64,000 bases of DNA from positions 1 through 64,000 of the forward strand of contig FMXS01000008.1 in assembly GCA_900104495.1 (NCBI GenBank), read 5' to 3'. Numbering within the stretch: position 1 is the first letter of the stretch; each line of letters begins with the position of its first letter. A program made the translations under genes and the position numbers. Of this stretch, positions 7,296 through 15,826 are shown piece by piece. Source of the stretch: Ruminococcaceae bacterium FB2012. Lineage in GTDB: Bacteria; Bacillota; Clostridia; Oscillospirales; Ruminococcaceae. The notes below the pieces were generated by a model, which did not search any database, was not told the origin of the DNA, and was given only the letters and a program-made list of their open reading frames with translations.

Positions 7296-9032
7296 CTATC
7301 CGTTGTTTTTCAGATATGCTTCCGTGTCGATGGGATAGCATTTCAGATCCGGAAGCTCGTCAAGGGTGAGAACACGGTCGCTGTTGAAGAACTTGACCGC
7401 ATTTTCCTTGCCGGTGTAGTCGGAGACTTCCATTGTGCCGCCGTCCACCATGAACTCGCCGTTCCAGGTGGCGAACCAGCACCAGCGGGAGCCGTCGGCA
7501 AAGCATTTCTCCGGGTCGGGGATGACGCCGTTCTCGGTCATGGCGATGATCTTCCGCTCGTTTGTGACGCTCTTCATCAGATCGAAGATCGCCTTCTGCG
7601 AGGAGGTGTCCCCCTTGTCGGCGTAGTAGTCGTAGCCGATGATGTCAACGTATTCGTCCCCGGGATAGTAGTCCGGGTCCTGTCCGTTCCACACCCATAT
7701 CAGATTGTTGATGTGGTGAACGTTGGTGAGACGGTCGTACATCAGCTTCCAGAGGCCGATATAGGCGTCCGCGCCGGCGGAGCCCCACCAGAACCAGGGA
7801 TTGTGCCACTTGGGATCGCCGCCGCCCTCGTGGAGCGGTCTCCAGAGTATGGGAACGTGCTGATCGTCAAGGTAGGCTAAAGTGTCCGCGATAGCGTCGA
7901 TGTCCCGGATAAGGTAGTTGTAGCCCTCCTCGTCCTCCTTGCTGAGAGCCTTGGCAAGGTTGAAGTTGGTGGAGTCGGCGTAGAAGCCCTTCCACCAGGC
8001 GTCGTCCTTTTCAGTTTCAAGATATGGCTCGGGAGCGTTCCAGTGCCAGCAGAGGGTGACGATGCCGCCCTTTTCGTTCCACCATTCAACGGCCTGCTTG
8101 GGGACCTCCGCGCCCCCCTGAGAGCCGTGGGCAAGACGGCTGGGGGACAGCTCGATAAGGTCCAGTCCCAGGATCGCCGGGGTCTTGCCCGTGGCCTGCT
8201 CGATGACATAGAACTCCACGCTGGAGGAGGCCATGTTGTCCCCGGAATACTGTCCCGAAAGGGTGTATTTGCCGTAGATGTCGGTGAGGAAGTTATAGAG
8301 CCGCTTGGTCTCGTCTCCGGCGTTGGGATTGCAGAGGGTCTTCTTCACGTTGTAGACTTCTAAGTCCACCTGCGCCGGAGGCGCGAGGATCACCTTGTCG
8401 ATGAAGCTGTTGCTCTTGGTGCTTTTGAGAGTGAACTTATGCTTCCCCGCGGGAAGCTCGATGTTCTTGAGGCCGTTGTCCTCAAACTTCGTGGACTTTA
8501 TCGTAAAGGCTGAAAGCTCGTCTCCGTCCATAAGTATCACGCCGGAGGCATCCTCGGCGGCACGGGCGCTTATTATTCCGAAGTCATACTTTCCCGCCAC
8601 CGGGAGCTCGGCCTCAAATTCCGCCGTGGCGGCATCCTGAGCGATGATGACATATCCCTCGCCGCTGAAATCCCCCATTGACGACTTGTTCAGCACTGCC
8701 GCCTTGCCGTCAAGGGCAAAGCTCTCGGCCTCGATCTCCAGCTTGAAATCAGCGGGGACGTCCGATTCGTTCTGTACGGCGGTGAGGTCCAGCTCACCCA
8801 TTTTCTCGGTGACGGCCTCGGTGACTACGGGGTTCCTCTCGTAGGGCTTGGACTCTGTCCCGCCGGACTCGGCGGTGCTTTCCGCCGCCGCCGACGACGA
8901 CGGCTCCGCCGCGGACCCGGCGCTTTTGCTGTCTCCCGCCTTTGAGCTTTCCCCGTCCCCGCAGGACGCAAGAGAAGCCGTCACGGCAGCGCAGAGACAA
9001 AGCGATAAAAGCCTGCGTCTGAATTCCTTCAT
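7296..9032 (-). CDS. Secreted lipoprotein beta-mannanase, CBM35-like module plus GH26
   Basis: This 578-residue lipoprotein has a signal peptide with lipobox LASC (Cys24) and an Ser/Ala/Glu-rich linker to about 65. A carbohydrate-binding jelly-roll module of CBM35/CBM6 style spans about 97-218 (IEAESF near 100, FIDKVIL near 212). A GH26 catalytic domain fills about 235-565. The acid/base glutamate is E402 in WRPLHEGGG and the nucleophile is E500 in AMTENG, followed by the usual Trp-rich FATWNGEF strand. It should cut beta-1,4-mannans at the cell surface. It is monocistronic, with AAGGAGG before ATG and its own promoter; the 3' end faces the coaX terminator. Confidence 0.93.
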   Translation of the reverse strand: MKEFRRRLLSLCLCAAVTASLASCGDGESSKAGDSKSAGSAAEPSSSAAAESTAESGGTESKPYERNPVVTEAVTEKMGELDLTAVQNESDVPADFKLEIEAESFALDGKAAVLNKSSMGDFSGEGYVIIAQDAATAEFEAELPVAGKYDFGIISARAAEDASGVILMDGDELSAFTIKSTKFEDNGLKNIELPAGKHKFTLKSTKSNSFIDKVILAPPAQVDLEVYNVKKTLCNPNAGDETKRLYNFLTDIYGKYTLSGQYSGDNMASSSVEFYVIEQATGKTPAILGLDLIELSPSRLAHGSQGGAEVPKQAVEWWNEKGGIVTLCWHWNAPEPYLETEKDDAWWKGFYADSTNFNLAKALSKEDEEGYNYLIRDIDAIADTLAYLDDQHVPILWRPLHEGGGDPKWHNPWFWWGSAGADAYIGLWKLMYDRLTNVHHINNLIWVWNGQDPDYYPGDEYVDIIGYDYYADKGDTSSQKAIFDLMKSVTNERKIIAMTENGVIPDPEKCFADGSRWCWFATWNGEFMVDGGTMEVSDYTGKENAVKFFNSDRVLTLDELPDLKCYPIDTEAYLKNNG

Positions 9033-9097
9033 AATATTTCCTCCTTATTTATACCAATGATACATATAACTTTTTATACTCTGCTCTTTCTATTTCT

Positions 9098-9126
9098 ATT
9101 TTAACGGCCCCGCCCCGGATAGTCAA
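9098..9126 (-). promoter_or_regulatory. Promoter of the GH26 gene
   Basis: On the minus strand: -35 TTGACT (9126-9121), 17-base spacer, -10 TAAAAT (9103-9098). Predicted leader about 60 bases. Confidence 0.7.
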
Positions 9127-9164
9127 GAGGGGAAAAACCGCTTTTACAATGTATTCAAAAACGA

Positions 9165-9193
9165 AAACGTTTGCGAATAATACGCAAACGTTT
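9165..9193 (-). terminator. Terminator of the glycosyltransferase gene
   Basis: A perfect 11-bp inverted repeat, AAACGTTTGCG/CGCAAACGTTT with a 7-base loop, is followed on the minus strand by TCGTTTTTG. The TAA stop of the glycosyltransferase sits in its stem. The AACGTT core resembles a LacI-family operator, but position and T-tract fit a terminator better. Confidence 0.7.
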
Positions 9194-10058
9194 ACTGAGG
9201 CGATGCTTGATTTTCGGTATATTTCTCGCCGCCCTTCCGCATACGCTTGTAGAAGCGCCGGGTGGCTTTCCAGGGAAGGATGCACAGCATCAGCTGCATC
9301 GTGCTGGGGATGACCACATCCGCGAAGGAGGAAAACCCGCTGCGGTGTATCATCCTTCTCACCTTGATGAAATTCTTAGTGGAGCGGAAGCTCTTGCGCT
9401 TTTTGTAGTCCGCCTCGCTGACGCGGTAGCGCACCAGCACCTCGGGGATATTCCGGGCCTTGGCGCCGTTAGCAAGCATCCGGGCTGCGAACTCGTAGTC
9501 CTCGCATTCGTCCAGGTCGGCATAGCCCCCCACTTCCACGGCCTTGTCCCGCCTGAAAGCCAGCGCCTGGCGGCAGAAGGGGTTCCTGCGGCGGGCGTAT
9601 TTCTTGATGTCCTTATGCTTTGTGGGCATACGCTTGACGCCCACGGTCTCCTGCCTGTCGATGTCGTAGACCTCGGCAAAGGTGCCCACCATGTCAAGGT
9701 GGGGCTTCAGAGCGAACATCTCCATCTGACGGCGGCAGCGGTCGGGATAGGATATATCGTCGGAATCCATGCGGACGATATAGGGACAGGTACAGACCTT
9801 GATGCCCTCGTTGAGAGCGGCGGCGGCCCCAACGTGGTCGTCGATGCGCACGATGCGGAAATAGGGCTTGAACTCGCTTTCAAATGACTTGGCGATGATG
9901 TTCAGCTCGCAGGTGAGTTTTCCGTCGCAGACCAGCACCACCTCGTCGGGAGGATAGGACTGGAGAAGCATACTGTCAAGACTGGCATTGAGATTTTCGG
10001 GAGTCTCCCGGTCATAGACCGACATAAGCACCGAATAAGACGGCAGTCTCCTACTCAC
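9192..10058 (-). CDS. Family 2 glycosyltransferase
   Basis: The 288-residue protein has a GT-A fold: SYSVLMSVYDRETPENLNAS at the N-terminus, LVCDGKLT, then IVRMDSDDISYP with the DxD-type metal and nucleotide-sugar site near residue 95-100, and DECEDYEFAARML near 185, the usual acceptor-side acidic motif. It would transfer a sugar onto a surface polysaccharide or lipid carrier; substrate unknown. GTG 10058 is chosen as start because GGAGGTGA lies 5 bases upstream and conserved sequence begins just after it; the frame stays open 123 codons further up without family similarity. It is monocistronic and divergent from the SpoIIE-type gene. Confidence 0.88.
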   Translation of the reverse strand: MSRRLPSYSVLMSVYDRETPENLNASLDSMLLQSYPPDEVVLVCDGKLTCELNIIAKSFESEFKPYFRIVRIDDHVGAAAALNEGIKVCTCPYIVRMDSDDISYPDRCRRQMEMFALKPHLDMVGTFAEVYDIDRQETVGVKRMPTKHKDIKKYARRRNPFCRQALAFRRDKAVEVGGYADLDECEDYEFAARMLANGAKARNIPEVLVRYRVSEADYKKRKSFRSTKNFIKVRRMIHRSGFSSFADVVIPSTMQLMLCILPWKATRRFYKRMRKGGEKYTENQASPQ

Positions 10059-10112
10059 AGCTCTCACCTCCACAGCATAGATGATAAGACGCGATCTGCG
10101 CACACTACATAT

Positions 10113-10142
10113 AGTATAACACAATCCGACAGTAATTGTCAA
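10113..10142 (-). promoter_or_regulatory. Promoter of the glycosyltransferase gene
   Basis: On the minus strand: -35 TTGACA (10142-10137), 18-base spacer, -10 TATACT (10118-10113). Confidence 0.65.
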
Positions 10143-10213
10143 TATTTTTGTGACCGATATGTTCCGGTACCGGGGGCGGGGCAATACAATTTTCCGCGCT
10201 CCCGAAAAAGGCT

Positions 10214-10242
10214 TTGACTTTTTGCTCCCGATGTAGTATAAT
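10214..10242 (+). promoter_or_regulatory. Promoter of the SpoIIE-type phosphatase gene
   Basis: -35 TTGACT (10214-10219), 17-base spacer, -10 TATAAT (10237-10242), 33 bases before the start codon. Confidence 0.75.
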
Positions 10243-10275
10243 AGGTAATAGCAATCTATAAGGACGGTTTCATCT

Positions 10276-12327
10276 ATGGGCGAAATGATACTTAAAATGT
10301 CTCTGATAACGGCTCTGATGTGTCTGATAAACTGCGTGCTTTGCAGGATAACGAAGAACCGCAGTCTGAACCGGGGAGAGAATATGCTGATAGGAGTGGT
10401 GTTCGGACTGGCGGCAGTCATGTCCACTCACTTCGGCATCGACTATCAGAATATGGTGCTCAACGTCCGGGATATAGCCCCCCTTTCTGCGGGACTGTTC
10501 TTCGGACCGACAGCGGGCATTACCGCCGGCATCATCGGCGGCGGCGAGAGATTCATCGTCGGCAATTTCTTTGATGTGGGCGCCTATACCACCGTGGCCT
10601 GCAGCGTCTCCACGTTCCTGGCAGGCGTGATCTCGGCGGCCTTCCGGAAATATCTGTTCAAGGGCAGAAAGCCTTCGGTGTTCTATGCCTTCTTCATAGG
10701 CAGCGTTACCGAAGTCTTCCATATGTTCGCCGTGCTGCTTACCCACCGTGACGACATCAACACCGCCTTCAAGGTGGTGGACACCTGCGCGGTGCCGATG
10801 ATAATCTTCACCGGTATCGGGATGTGCCTGTCGGCCTTCCTGCTGTCGGTCATCACGGGGAACCGCAGGAAATGGGGCTCCATAAACAGAAAGGACGTTT
10901 CCATAACCGTAAAGTTCCAGACCTGGATGTTCCTGTTCATAGTGGTGCTGACGGTCTCCACCTTCTTCTTTTTCTTCAGCATACAGACCCGCCAGGCCCA
11001 GCAGAACGCCCGCTCCGAGCTGAAAACGAGCGCCGGCGAGACCGTCACCGATATAAATATGCTGGGAGGCATCGGAAGCGGACAGACCGACAAGCTGGGG
11101 AGCAGACACATCGGCGAAACCGGAAAGATATATATCGCCGACAAGAACGGCGTCATCGTTTCTTCCGAACGCCGGGGCGAGAACCTGGCTGACTACGGCT
11201 GTATGCAGGCCCCCGGAGAGTTCTTCGATTCAAAGATCACGGGCGTCAAGAGCTACTGCATCAGCGCCGAGGGCACGGATTTTATCGCGGTGCTGGCTCT
11301 GCCCTATAAGGAAGTCTACCTTTCAAGGGACATCTCGGCCTACGAGACCGCCTTCGCCGACATCCTGCTGTTCACGCTGGTGTTCGTGCTGATGTATATA
11401 CTGGTGCAGAAGATAATCGTGGTCAACCTGGACAAGATCAACGCCTCGCTCCGCAAGATCACGGGCGGGAACCTCAACGAGGTGGTGGAGGCCAGCAACT
11501 CGGCGGAGTTCATCTCCCTGTCCCGGGACATAAACGCCACCGTAGCCACCCTGAAGCGCTACATCGAAGAGGCCGAGACCCGCATCGACGAGGAGCTGGA
11601 GTTCGCACGGGCTATACAGAAGTCCGCTGTTCCGCAGAATTTTTCCTTCCCCGGCCGTGACGAGTTTGAGGTCAGCGCCGTAATGGATGCCGCCCGTGAA
11701 GTGGGCGGAGATTTCTACGACCTGTTCTTCGTGGACAAGGACAAGATAGCCCTTGTTATGGCGGACGTCTCCGGCAAGGGAATACCCGCGGCGATGTTTA
11801 TGATGCGGAGCAAGGCCACGGTCAAGGGCCTTGCCGAAGCGGGCCTCGAACCCGCCGAGATACTCATCCGAGCCAACGGGATGCTCTGTGAGGGCAACGA
11901 TGCGGAAATGTTCGTCACCCTTTGGCTGGGCATCCTGGACCTCAAGACCGGAAAGATGCTCTGCGCCAACGCCGGACACGAATATCCCGCGCTTCGGCGG
12001 GCAGACGGGGAGTACGAGCTCTTCAAGGATAAGCACGGCCTGGTGCTGGGCGGCATGGAGGGCCTGCGCTACAAGCAGTATGAAATAGACCTTGAGCCCG
12101 GCGACCGTATCTTCCTCTACACCGACGGAGTCCCCGAGGCCAACAACGACGCCAAGGAGCTTTTCGGCACCGACCGTATGCTGGAGGCTCTCAACTCCGA
12201 TGCCGAGGCCGGCGTCGGACGCACCATAGAGAACGTGATGACCGCTATCGTCGGCTTCTGCCGCGACGCGGACCAGTTCGACGATATCACGATGATGTGC
12301 TTCAATTACCTCAAAAGGGCGGAGTGA
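10276..12327 (+). CDS. Membrane sensor protein phosphatase (5TM-LYT, HAMP, SpoIIE/PP2C domains)
   Basis: The 683-residue protein begins with about six hydrophobic helices (1-190) of the 5TMR-LYT type (GLFFGPTAGITAGIIGGGER, also seen in LytS sensors). Two helices then flank an extracytoplasmic sensor segment (about 240-355). A HAMP-like linker (ITGGNLNEVVEASNSAEFIS) and coiled coil follow, ending in a SpoIIE/PP2C serine phosphatase (about 460-680). Metal-site motifs are visible: AREVGGDFYDLFF, ALVMADVSGKGIPAAMFM, LYTDGVPEA and DQFDDITMM. It likely dephosphorylates an anti-sigma-factor antagonist in response to an envelope signal, although no partner gene is adjacent. Confidence 0.93.
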   Translation: MGEMILKMSLITALMCLINCVLCRITKNRSLNRGENMLIGVVFGLAAVMSTHFGIDYQNMVLNVRDIAPLSAGLFFGPTAGITAGIIGGGERFIVGNFFDVGAYTTVACSVSTFLAGVISAAFRKYLFKGRKPSVFYAFFIGSVTEVFHMFAVLLTHRDDINTAFKVVDTCAVPMIIFTGIGMCLSAFLLSVITGNRRKWGSINRKDVSITVKFQTWMFLFIVVLTVSTFFFFFSIQTRQAQQNARSELKTSAGETVTDINMLGGIGSGQTDKLGSRHIGETGKIYIADKNGVIVSSERRGENLADYGCMQAPGEFFDSKITGVKSYCISAEGTDFIAVLALPYKEVYLSRDISAYETAFADILLFTLVFVLMYILVQKIIVVNLDKINASLRKITGGNLNEVVEASNSAEFISLSRDINATVATLKRYIEEAETRIDEELEFARAIQKSAVPQNFSFPGRDEFEVSAVMDAAREVGGDFYDLFFVDKDKIALVMADVSGKGIPAAMFMMRSKATVKGLAEAGLEPAEILIRANGMLCEGNDAEMFVTLWLGILDLKTGKMLCANAGHEYPALRRADGEYELFKDKHGLVLGGMEGLRYKQYEIDLEPGDRIFLYTDGVPEANNDAKELFGTDRMLEALNSDAEAGVGRTIENVMTAIVGFCRDADQFDDITMMCFNYLKRAE

Positions 12328-12337
12328 ATTCGGAATT

Positions 12338-12384
12338 AAGGAGCCGCCTTGCGGCGGAACTGCGCCGTCCGCGCGAGGACCCTT
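12338..12384. repeat. Multi-hairpin repeat after the phosphatase gene
   Basis: AAGG...CCTT ends enclose CCGCC-TTG-CGGCGG and GTCC-GCGCGA-GGAC hairpins. It contains GGAACTGCGCCGTCCGCG, shared with copies at 5507 and 30609. It immediately precedes the ilvB promoter. Confidence 0.55.
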
Positions 12385-12411
12385 GACAAATGCGGGTTTA
12401 TATACTATAAT
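12383..12411 (+). promoter_or_regulatory. Promoter of ilvB
   Basis: -35 TTGACA (12383-12388), 17-base spacer, -10 TATAAT (12406-12411), with ATG at 12446. The leader is too short for a T-box or leader-peptide attenuator. Confidence 0.85.
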
Positions 12412-12445
12412 AAAATTCAACTGAATTCTGAACGGAGGTTTTCTT

Positions 12446-14134
12446 ATGTTACTCAGCGGATCCGATATAATTGCGGAGTGTTTGCTGGAGCAGGGCGTGG
12501 ATACCGTTTTCGGGTATCCCGGCGGAGCCGTGCTCAATATCTACGATTCCCTGTATATGTATTCCGATAAGATAAGACACGTCATCACCGCTCACGAGCA
12601 GGCGGCCTGCCACGCGGCGGACGGCTATTCCCGCACCACCGGCAGAACAGGCGTTGTCATCGCCACCAGCGGTCCGGGCGCTACCAACCTTGTTACCGGC
12701 ATCGCCACCGCATATATGGATTCCATCCCCCTTGTGGCAATAACCGGCAACGTGCCTACGAGCCTTCTCGGCCTTGACTCCTTCCAGGAGGTTGACATCT
12801 GCGGCATCACTATGCCCGTGACCAAGCATAACTATATCGTCAAGGACGTCACCAAGCTGGCGGACACTATCCGCGAGGCCTTCTATATCGCCAATGAGGG
12901 CAGAAAGGGACCCGTGCTCATCGACGTTCCCAAGGACGTCACCATTGCCAAGACGGAGTACACCCGCACCGCGCCCAAGAAGATCGTCAACCACAACCCC
13001 GCCGAGGTAAACGCCGAGATCGAAGCGGCGGCGGAGCTGATAAAGAAAGCCGAGAGGCCTTTCATCTACGCCGGAGGCGGCGTGGTGAGCTGTAATGCCG
13101 TTGAGGAACTGGCTGTCTTTGCGGACAAGCTGGACGCTCCCGTTTCCCTTTCGCTTATGGGTCAGTGCGCCTTCGACAACACCAAGGCCGCCTATACGGG
13201 TATGCTGGGAATGCACGGCACCAAGACTTCGGCTCTCGCACTTGGCAAGTGCGACCTGCTGATCGTGGTGGGCTCCCGCTTCTCGGACAGAGTTATCTGC
13301 AACCCCAACACCTTCGCCAAGGACACGAAGATCATCCACATTGAGATCGACCCCGCCGAGATCGGCAAGAATATCGAGGTGGATGTCCACGTCAACGGCG
13401 ATATCGAATACATCATCGACAAGCTGAACTCTCTGCTCCCCGATATGAAGCATCCTCTTTGGATGAAGCAGATCGCCGAGTGGAAGAATGAGTACGCCCT
13501 GCGTATGCTGCCGGTCTCCGACCCGGATGAAGTGCTGCCTCAGCAGGTCATCGAGGAGCTGGACAGACTCACCGAGGGCAAGGCGATAGTCACCACCGAA
13601 GTGGGACAGCATCAGATGTGGGCGGCACAGTTCTATAATTTCAGAGAGCAGCGCTCCTTCGCTTCCAGCGGCGGCCTCGGAACAATGGGCTACGGCCTGG
13701 GCGCCTCCATAGGCGCGAAGATCGGTAATCCCGACAGAACGGTCGTCAACATCGCCGGTGACGGCAGCTTCTTCATGAACTGCAACGAGCTTTCCAGCCT
13801 GGCGAAGCATAACATCCCGGTGATAGAGCTGGTATTTGCAAACAACGTTCTCGGCATGGTGCGCCAGTGGCAGAGACTGTTCTACGGCAAGCGCTTCTCG
13901 CAGACCGACATCGACCGCGGCACCGACCTGATGAAGCTGGCAGAGGCCTTCGGCATCGAGGGCATCCGCATCACCAAGAAGGACGAGATCACTGCGGGCC
14001 TTGAAAAAGCCCTCTCCTGCGGCAGACCCTGCCTGGTAGAATGCGTCATCGACAAGGACGTGAACGTTCTTCCCATGGTCCCCGCCGGCGCAGACGTTCT
14101 CCAGCCGATCATGGAGATCGACCTGGAGAAATAA
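12446..14134 (+). CDS. ilvB: Acetolactate synthase, large (catalytic) subunit
   Basis: This thiamin-diphosphate enzyme condenses two pyruvates to 2-acetolactate, or pyruvate with 2-oxobutyrate, for branched-chain amino acids. The 562 residues show the TPP-activating glutamate in TAHEQAACHAADGY (about 50), the central FAD-binding domain (VVGSRFSDRV about 275) and the metal/TPP motif GDGSFFMNCNEL near 435-446. Length and motifs fit the biosynthetic enzyme. No ilvN/ilvH regulatory-subunit gene is adjacent; it is monocistronic between its promoter and a terminator. Acetolactate is also the substrate of the decarboxylase domain at 41108-42703. Confidence 0.95.
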   Translation: MLLSGSDIIAECLLEQGVDTVFGYPGGAVLNIYDSLYMYSDKIRHVITAHEQAACHAADGYSRTTGRTGVVIATSGPGATNLVTGIATAYMDSIPLVAITGNVPTSLLGLDSFQEVDICGITMPVTKHNYIVKDVTKLADTIREAFYIANEGRKGPVLIDVPKDVTIAKTEYTRTAPKKIVNHNPAEVNAEIEAAAELIKKAERPFIYAGGGVVSCNAVEELAVFADKLDAPVSLSLMGQCAFDNTKAAYTGMLGMHGTKTSALALGKCDLLIVVGSRFSDRVICNPNTFAKDTKIIHIEIDPAEIGKNIEVDVHVNGDIEYIIDKLNSLLPDMKHPLWMKQIAEWKNEYALRMLPVSDPDEVLPQQVIEELDRLTEGKAIVTTEVGQHQMWAAQFYNFREQRSFASSGGLGTMGYGLGASIGAKIGNPDRTVVNIAGDGSFFMNCNELSSLAKHNIPVIELVFANNVLGMVRQWQRLFYGKRFSQTDIDRGTDLMKLAEAFGIEGIRITKKDEITAGLEKALSCGRPCLVECVIDKDVNVLPMVPAGADVLQPIMEIDLEK

Positions 14135-14151
14135 CCGACAGCGTACACTAA

Positions 14152-14179
14152 AAGGAGCCACCCAAAAGGGCGGCTCCTT
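14152..14179. terminator. Terminator between ilvB and glmM
   Basis: AAGGAGCC...GGCTCCTT hairpin followed by GATTTTTATTT on the plus strand. It can serve both converging genes. Confidence 0.85.
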
Positions 14180-14184
14180 GATTT

Positions 14185-15630
14185 TTATTTCTTCAATTGC
14201 GGCAGGACGGAAAGGCCGTTGTCGGTCTCTTCCTTTATCTCACGGAGCATCTCTTCGGTGCGGAGCTGTTTCTCCGACTTGGAGTTCATGACCTCGGTGA
14301 GCTTGGCGGCCAGGTTCTGAGCGTATTCGGTGATGACGCCGGTGCGCTTGCCTTCGATCATTATCCGCACCACCGATTCGGTGCCGCTCTCACGGACGAT
14401 TATCCGCCCGTCGTGGCCCAGGCGCTTCTTGTACTCCGTTACCAGCTCCCGGAAATCGGCGTCCTCCGCCCAGACCTCGCGCTTGCTGTCCGGCATGGGG
14501 ACGTTTATGGTTATCTGCGGACAGTGCTCCATTACCGACGAAAGCTCCGAAGCGGTGCGTCGGGTGCGTTTGAGCACCTCCAACAGCCGGACGCCCGTTA
14601 CCATGCCGTCGCCGGTCTTGGCGAAATCGAGAAAGACGATGTGTCCGTTCTGCTCGCCGCCGAGATTGTACCCGAAGCGGAGCATCCGGTCGATGACCGT
14701 CCCGGAGCCCACGGCTGCCGCCGTCACGTTGATGCCCTCCCGTTCGCCGAACTGGGTCAGGCCGTAGTTGCTCATGACCGTGGCTACCACGGTGTTCGCC
14801 TGGAGCTTTCCCTGCACTTTCAGGAACTTGGAGAATATCGCCAGCATCTTGTCGCCGTCCATGACCCCGCCTTTTTCGTCAACGGCTATGCACTTGCTGC
14901 CGTCGCCGTCGAAGGCCAGGCCGATGTCGCAGTGACGCTCCGTCACCGTCTGACGCAGAAGGTCAAGATGATTAACTCCGCATCCGCTGTTGATGTTGAA
15001 GCCGTCGGGAGAGCATCCCACCACCACGCAGGAGGCTCCCATGCCTTCAAATATCCGCTTGGCGTACCGTGCGGGAGCGCCGTTGGCACAGTCAAGGGCG
15101 ACTTTTATCCCTCTGAGGTCGCAGGAGGCGGCCTTCACCACCCGCCGGATGTAGTCCCATTCGGCCTCTTCCTCATAGCGGATGCGTCCGATCTTCTCGC
15201 CCCCCACGGAGAGCTTCTGCCAGTTGTCGTCGTTTACCAGACGTTCCAGCTCGTCCTGCTTTTCTTCGGAGTAGCGGAAGCCTGTGTGGGAGAACAGCTT
15301 GATGCCGTTGTACTCCGCCGGAGACGAGGATGCGGTTATCATTATGCCCGCGTCCGCCTCGTAGAGAGTGGTGAGATAGGAAACACCCTGAGTGGGGATG
15401 ACCCCGAGGATGTGTACGTCGGCTCCCGCCGAGCATATCCCTGCGGTAAGGGCGGCTTCAAGAATGTCCCCGGAGGCCCGGGTGTCCTTGCCGATAAGGA
15501 TCTTGGCCCTGCCGCCTTTTTTGGCGACAGCCGCCGCCGCCGCGGCCTTGCCCAGCCGCATGGCGGTACTGCAGTCCAGCCCCGACACCGCGATGCCTCT
15601 GACTCCGTCCGTACCGAATAATTTTCCCAT
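14185..15630 (-). CDS. glmM: Phosphoglucosamine mutase-type phosphohexomutase with altered active-site loops
   Basis: GlmM interconverts glucosamine-6-phosphate and glucosamine-1-phosphate for peptidoglycan precursors. The 481 residues start MGKLFGTDGVRG, typical of GlmM, and keep the sugar loop GEQNGHIVF and the phosphate loop RESGTESVVRI. Two catalytic loops differ from the family. The phosphoserine loop reads TASSSPAEYNGIK (Ser101), where SASHNP is usual. The metal loop reads DGDGSK, where DGDxDR is usual, so one Asp ligand and the Arg are replaced. The ATG at 15630 is preferred because the conserved N-terminus begins there; the ribosome site is weak (AAAGG). A good promoter lies upstream. 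Confidence 0.85.
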   Translation of the reverse strand: MGKLFGTDGVRGIAVSGLDCSTAMRLGKAAAAAAVAKKGGRAKILIGKDTRASGDILEAALTAGICSAGADVHILGVIPTQGVSYLTTLYEADAGIMITASSSPAEYNGIKLFSHTGFRYSEEKQDELERLVNDDNWQKLSVGGEKIGRIRYEEEAEWDYIRRVVKAASCDLRGIKVALDCANGAPARYAKRIFEGMGASCVVVGCSPDGFNINSGCGVNHLDLLRQTVTERHCDIGLAFDGDGSKCIAVDEKGGVMDGDKMLAIFSKFLKVQGKLQANTVVATVMSNYGLTQFGEREGINVTAAAVGSGTVIDRMLRFGYNLGGEQNGHIVFLDFAKTGDGMVTGVRLLEVLKRTRRTASELSSVMEHCPQITINVPMPDSKREVWAEDADFRELVTEYKKRLGHDGRIIVRESGTESVVRIMIEGKRTGVITEYAQNLAAKLTEVMNSKSEKQLRTEEMLREIKEETDNGLSVLPQLKK

Positions 15631-15684
15631 AGAATAGATCACTGCCTTTATGTTTTACGCTGTGCGCACATAGGCGCAGATATA

Positions 15685-15713
15685 ATTATAGCACATTCCT
15701 CCCGGATTGTAAA
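15685..15713 (-). promoter_or_regulatory. Promoter of glmM
   Basis: On the minus strand: -35 TTTACA (15713-15708), 17-base spacer, -10 TATAAT (15690-15685). Confidence 0.75.
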
Positions 15714-15741
15714 GAGCAGATCGGAAGTTGGGATAAGAGTG

Positions 15742-15770
15742 TTGCATTTTCCGAAAGATTATGTTATAAT
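15742..15770 (+). promoter_or_regulatory. Promoter of the purB operon
   Basis: -35 TTGCAT (15742-15747), 17-base spacer, -10 TATAAT (15765-15770). Confidence 0.7.
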
Positions 15771-15826
15771 ATAGTTTGTGAAAATTTCCCCGCGCTTATT
15801 ATAAAAAGGAAAGAGGTCAAAGCAAG

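Noticed and set aside
9165..9193. Palindrome resembling a LacI-family operator for the mannanase gene
   Set aside because: It overlaps the stop codon of the glycosyltransferase and is followed by a T-tract on that strand; terminator is the simpler reading. It is also about 40 bases upstream of the mannanase -35.
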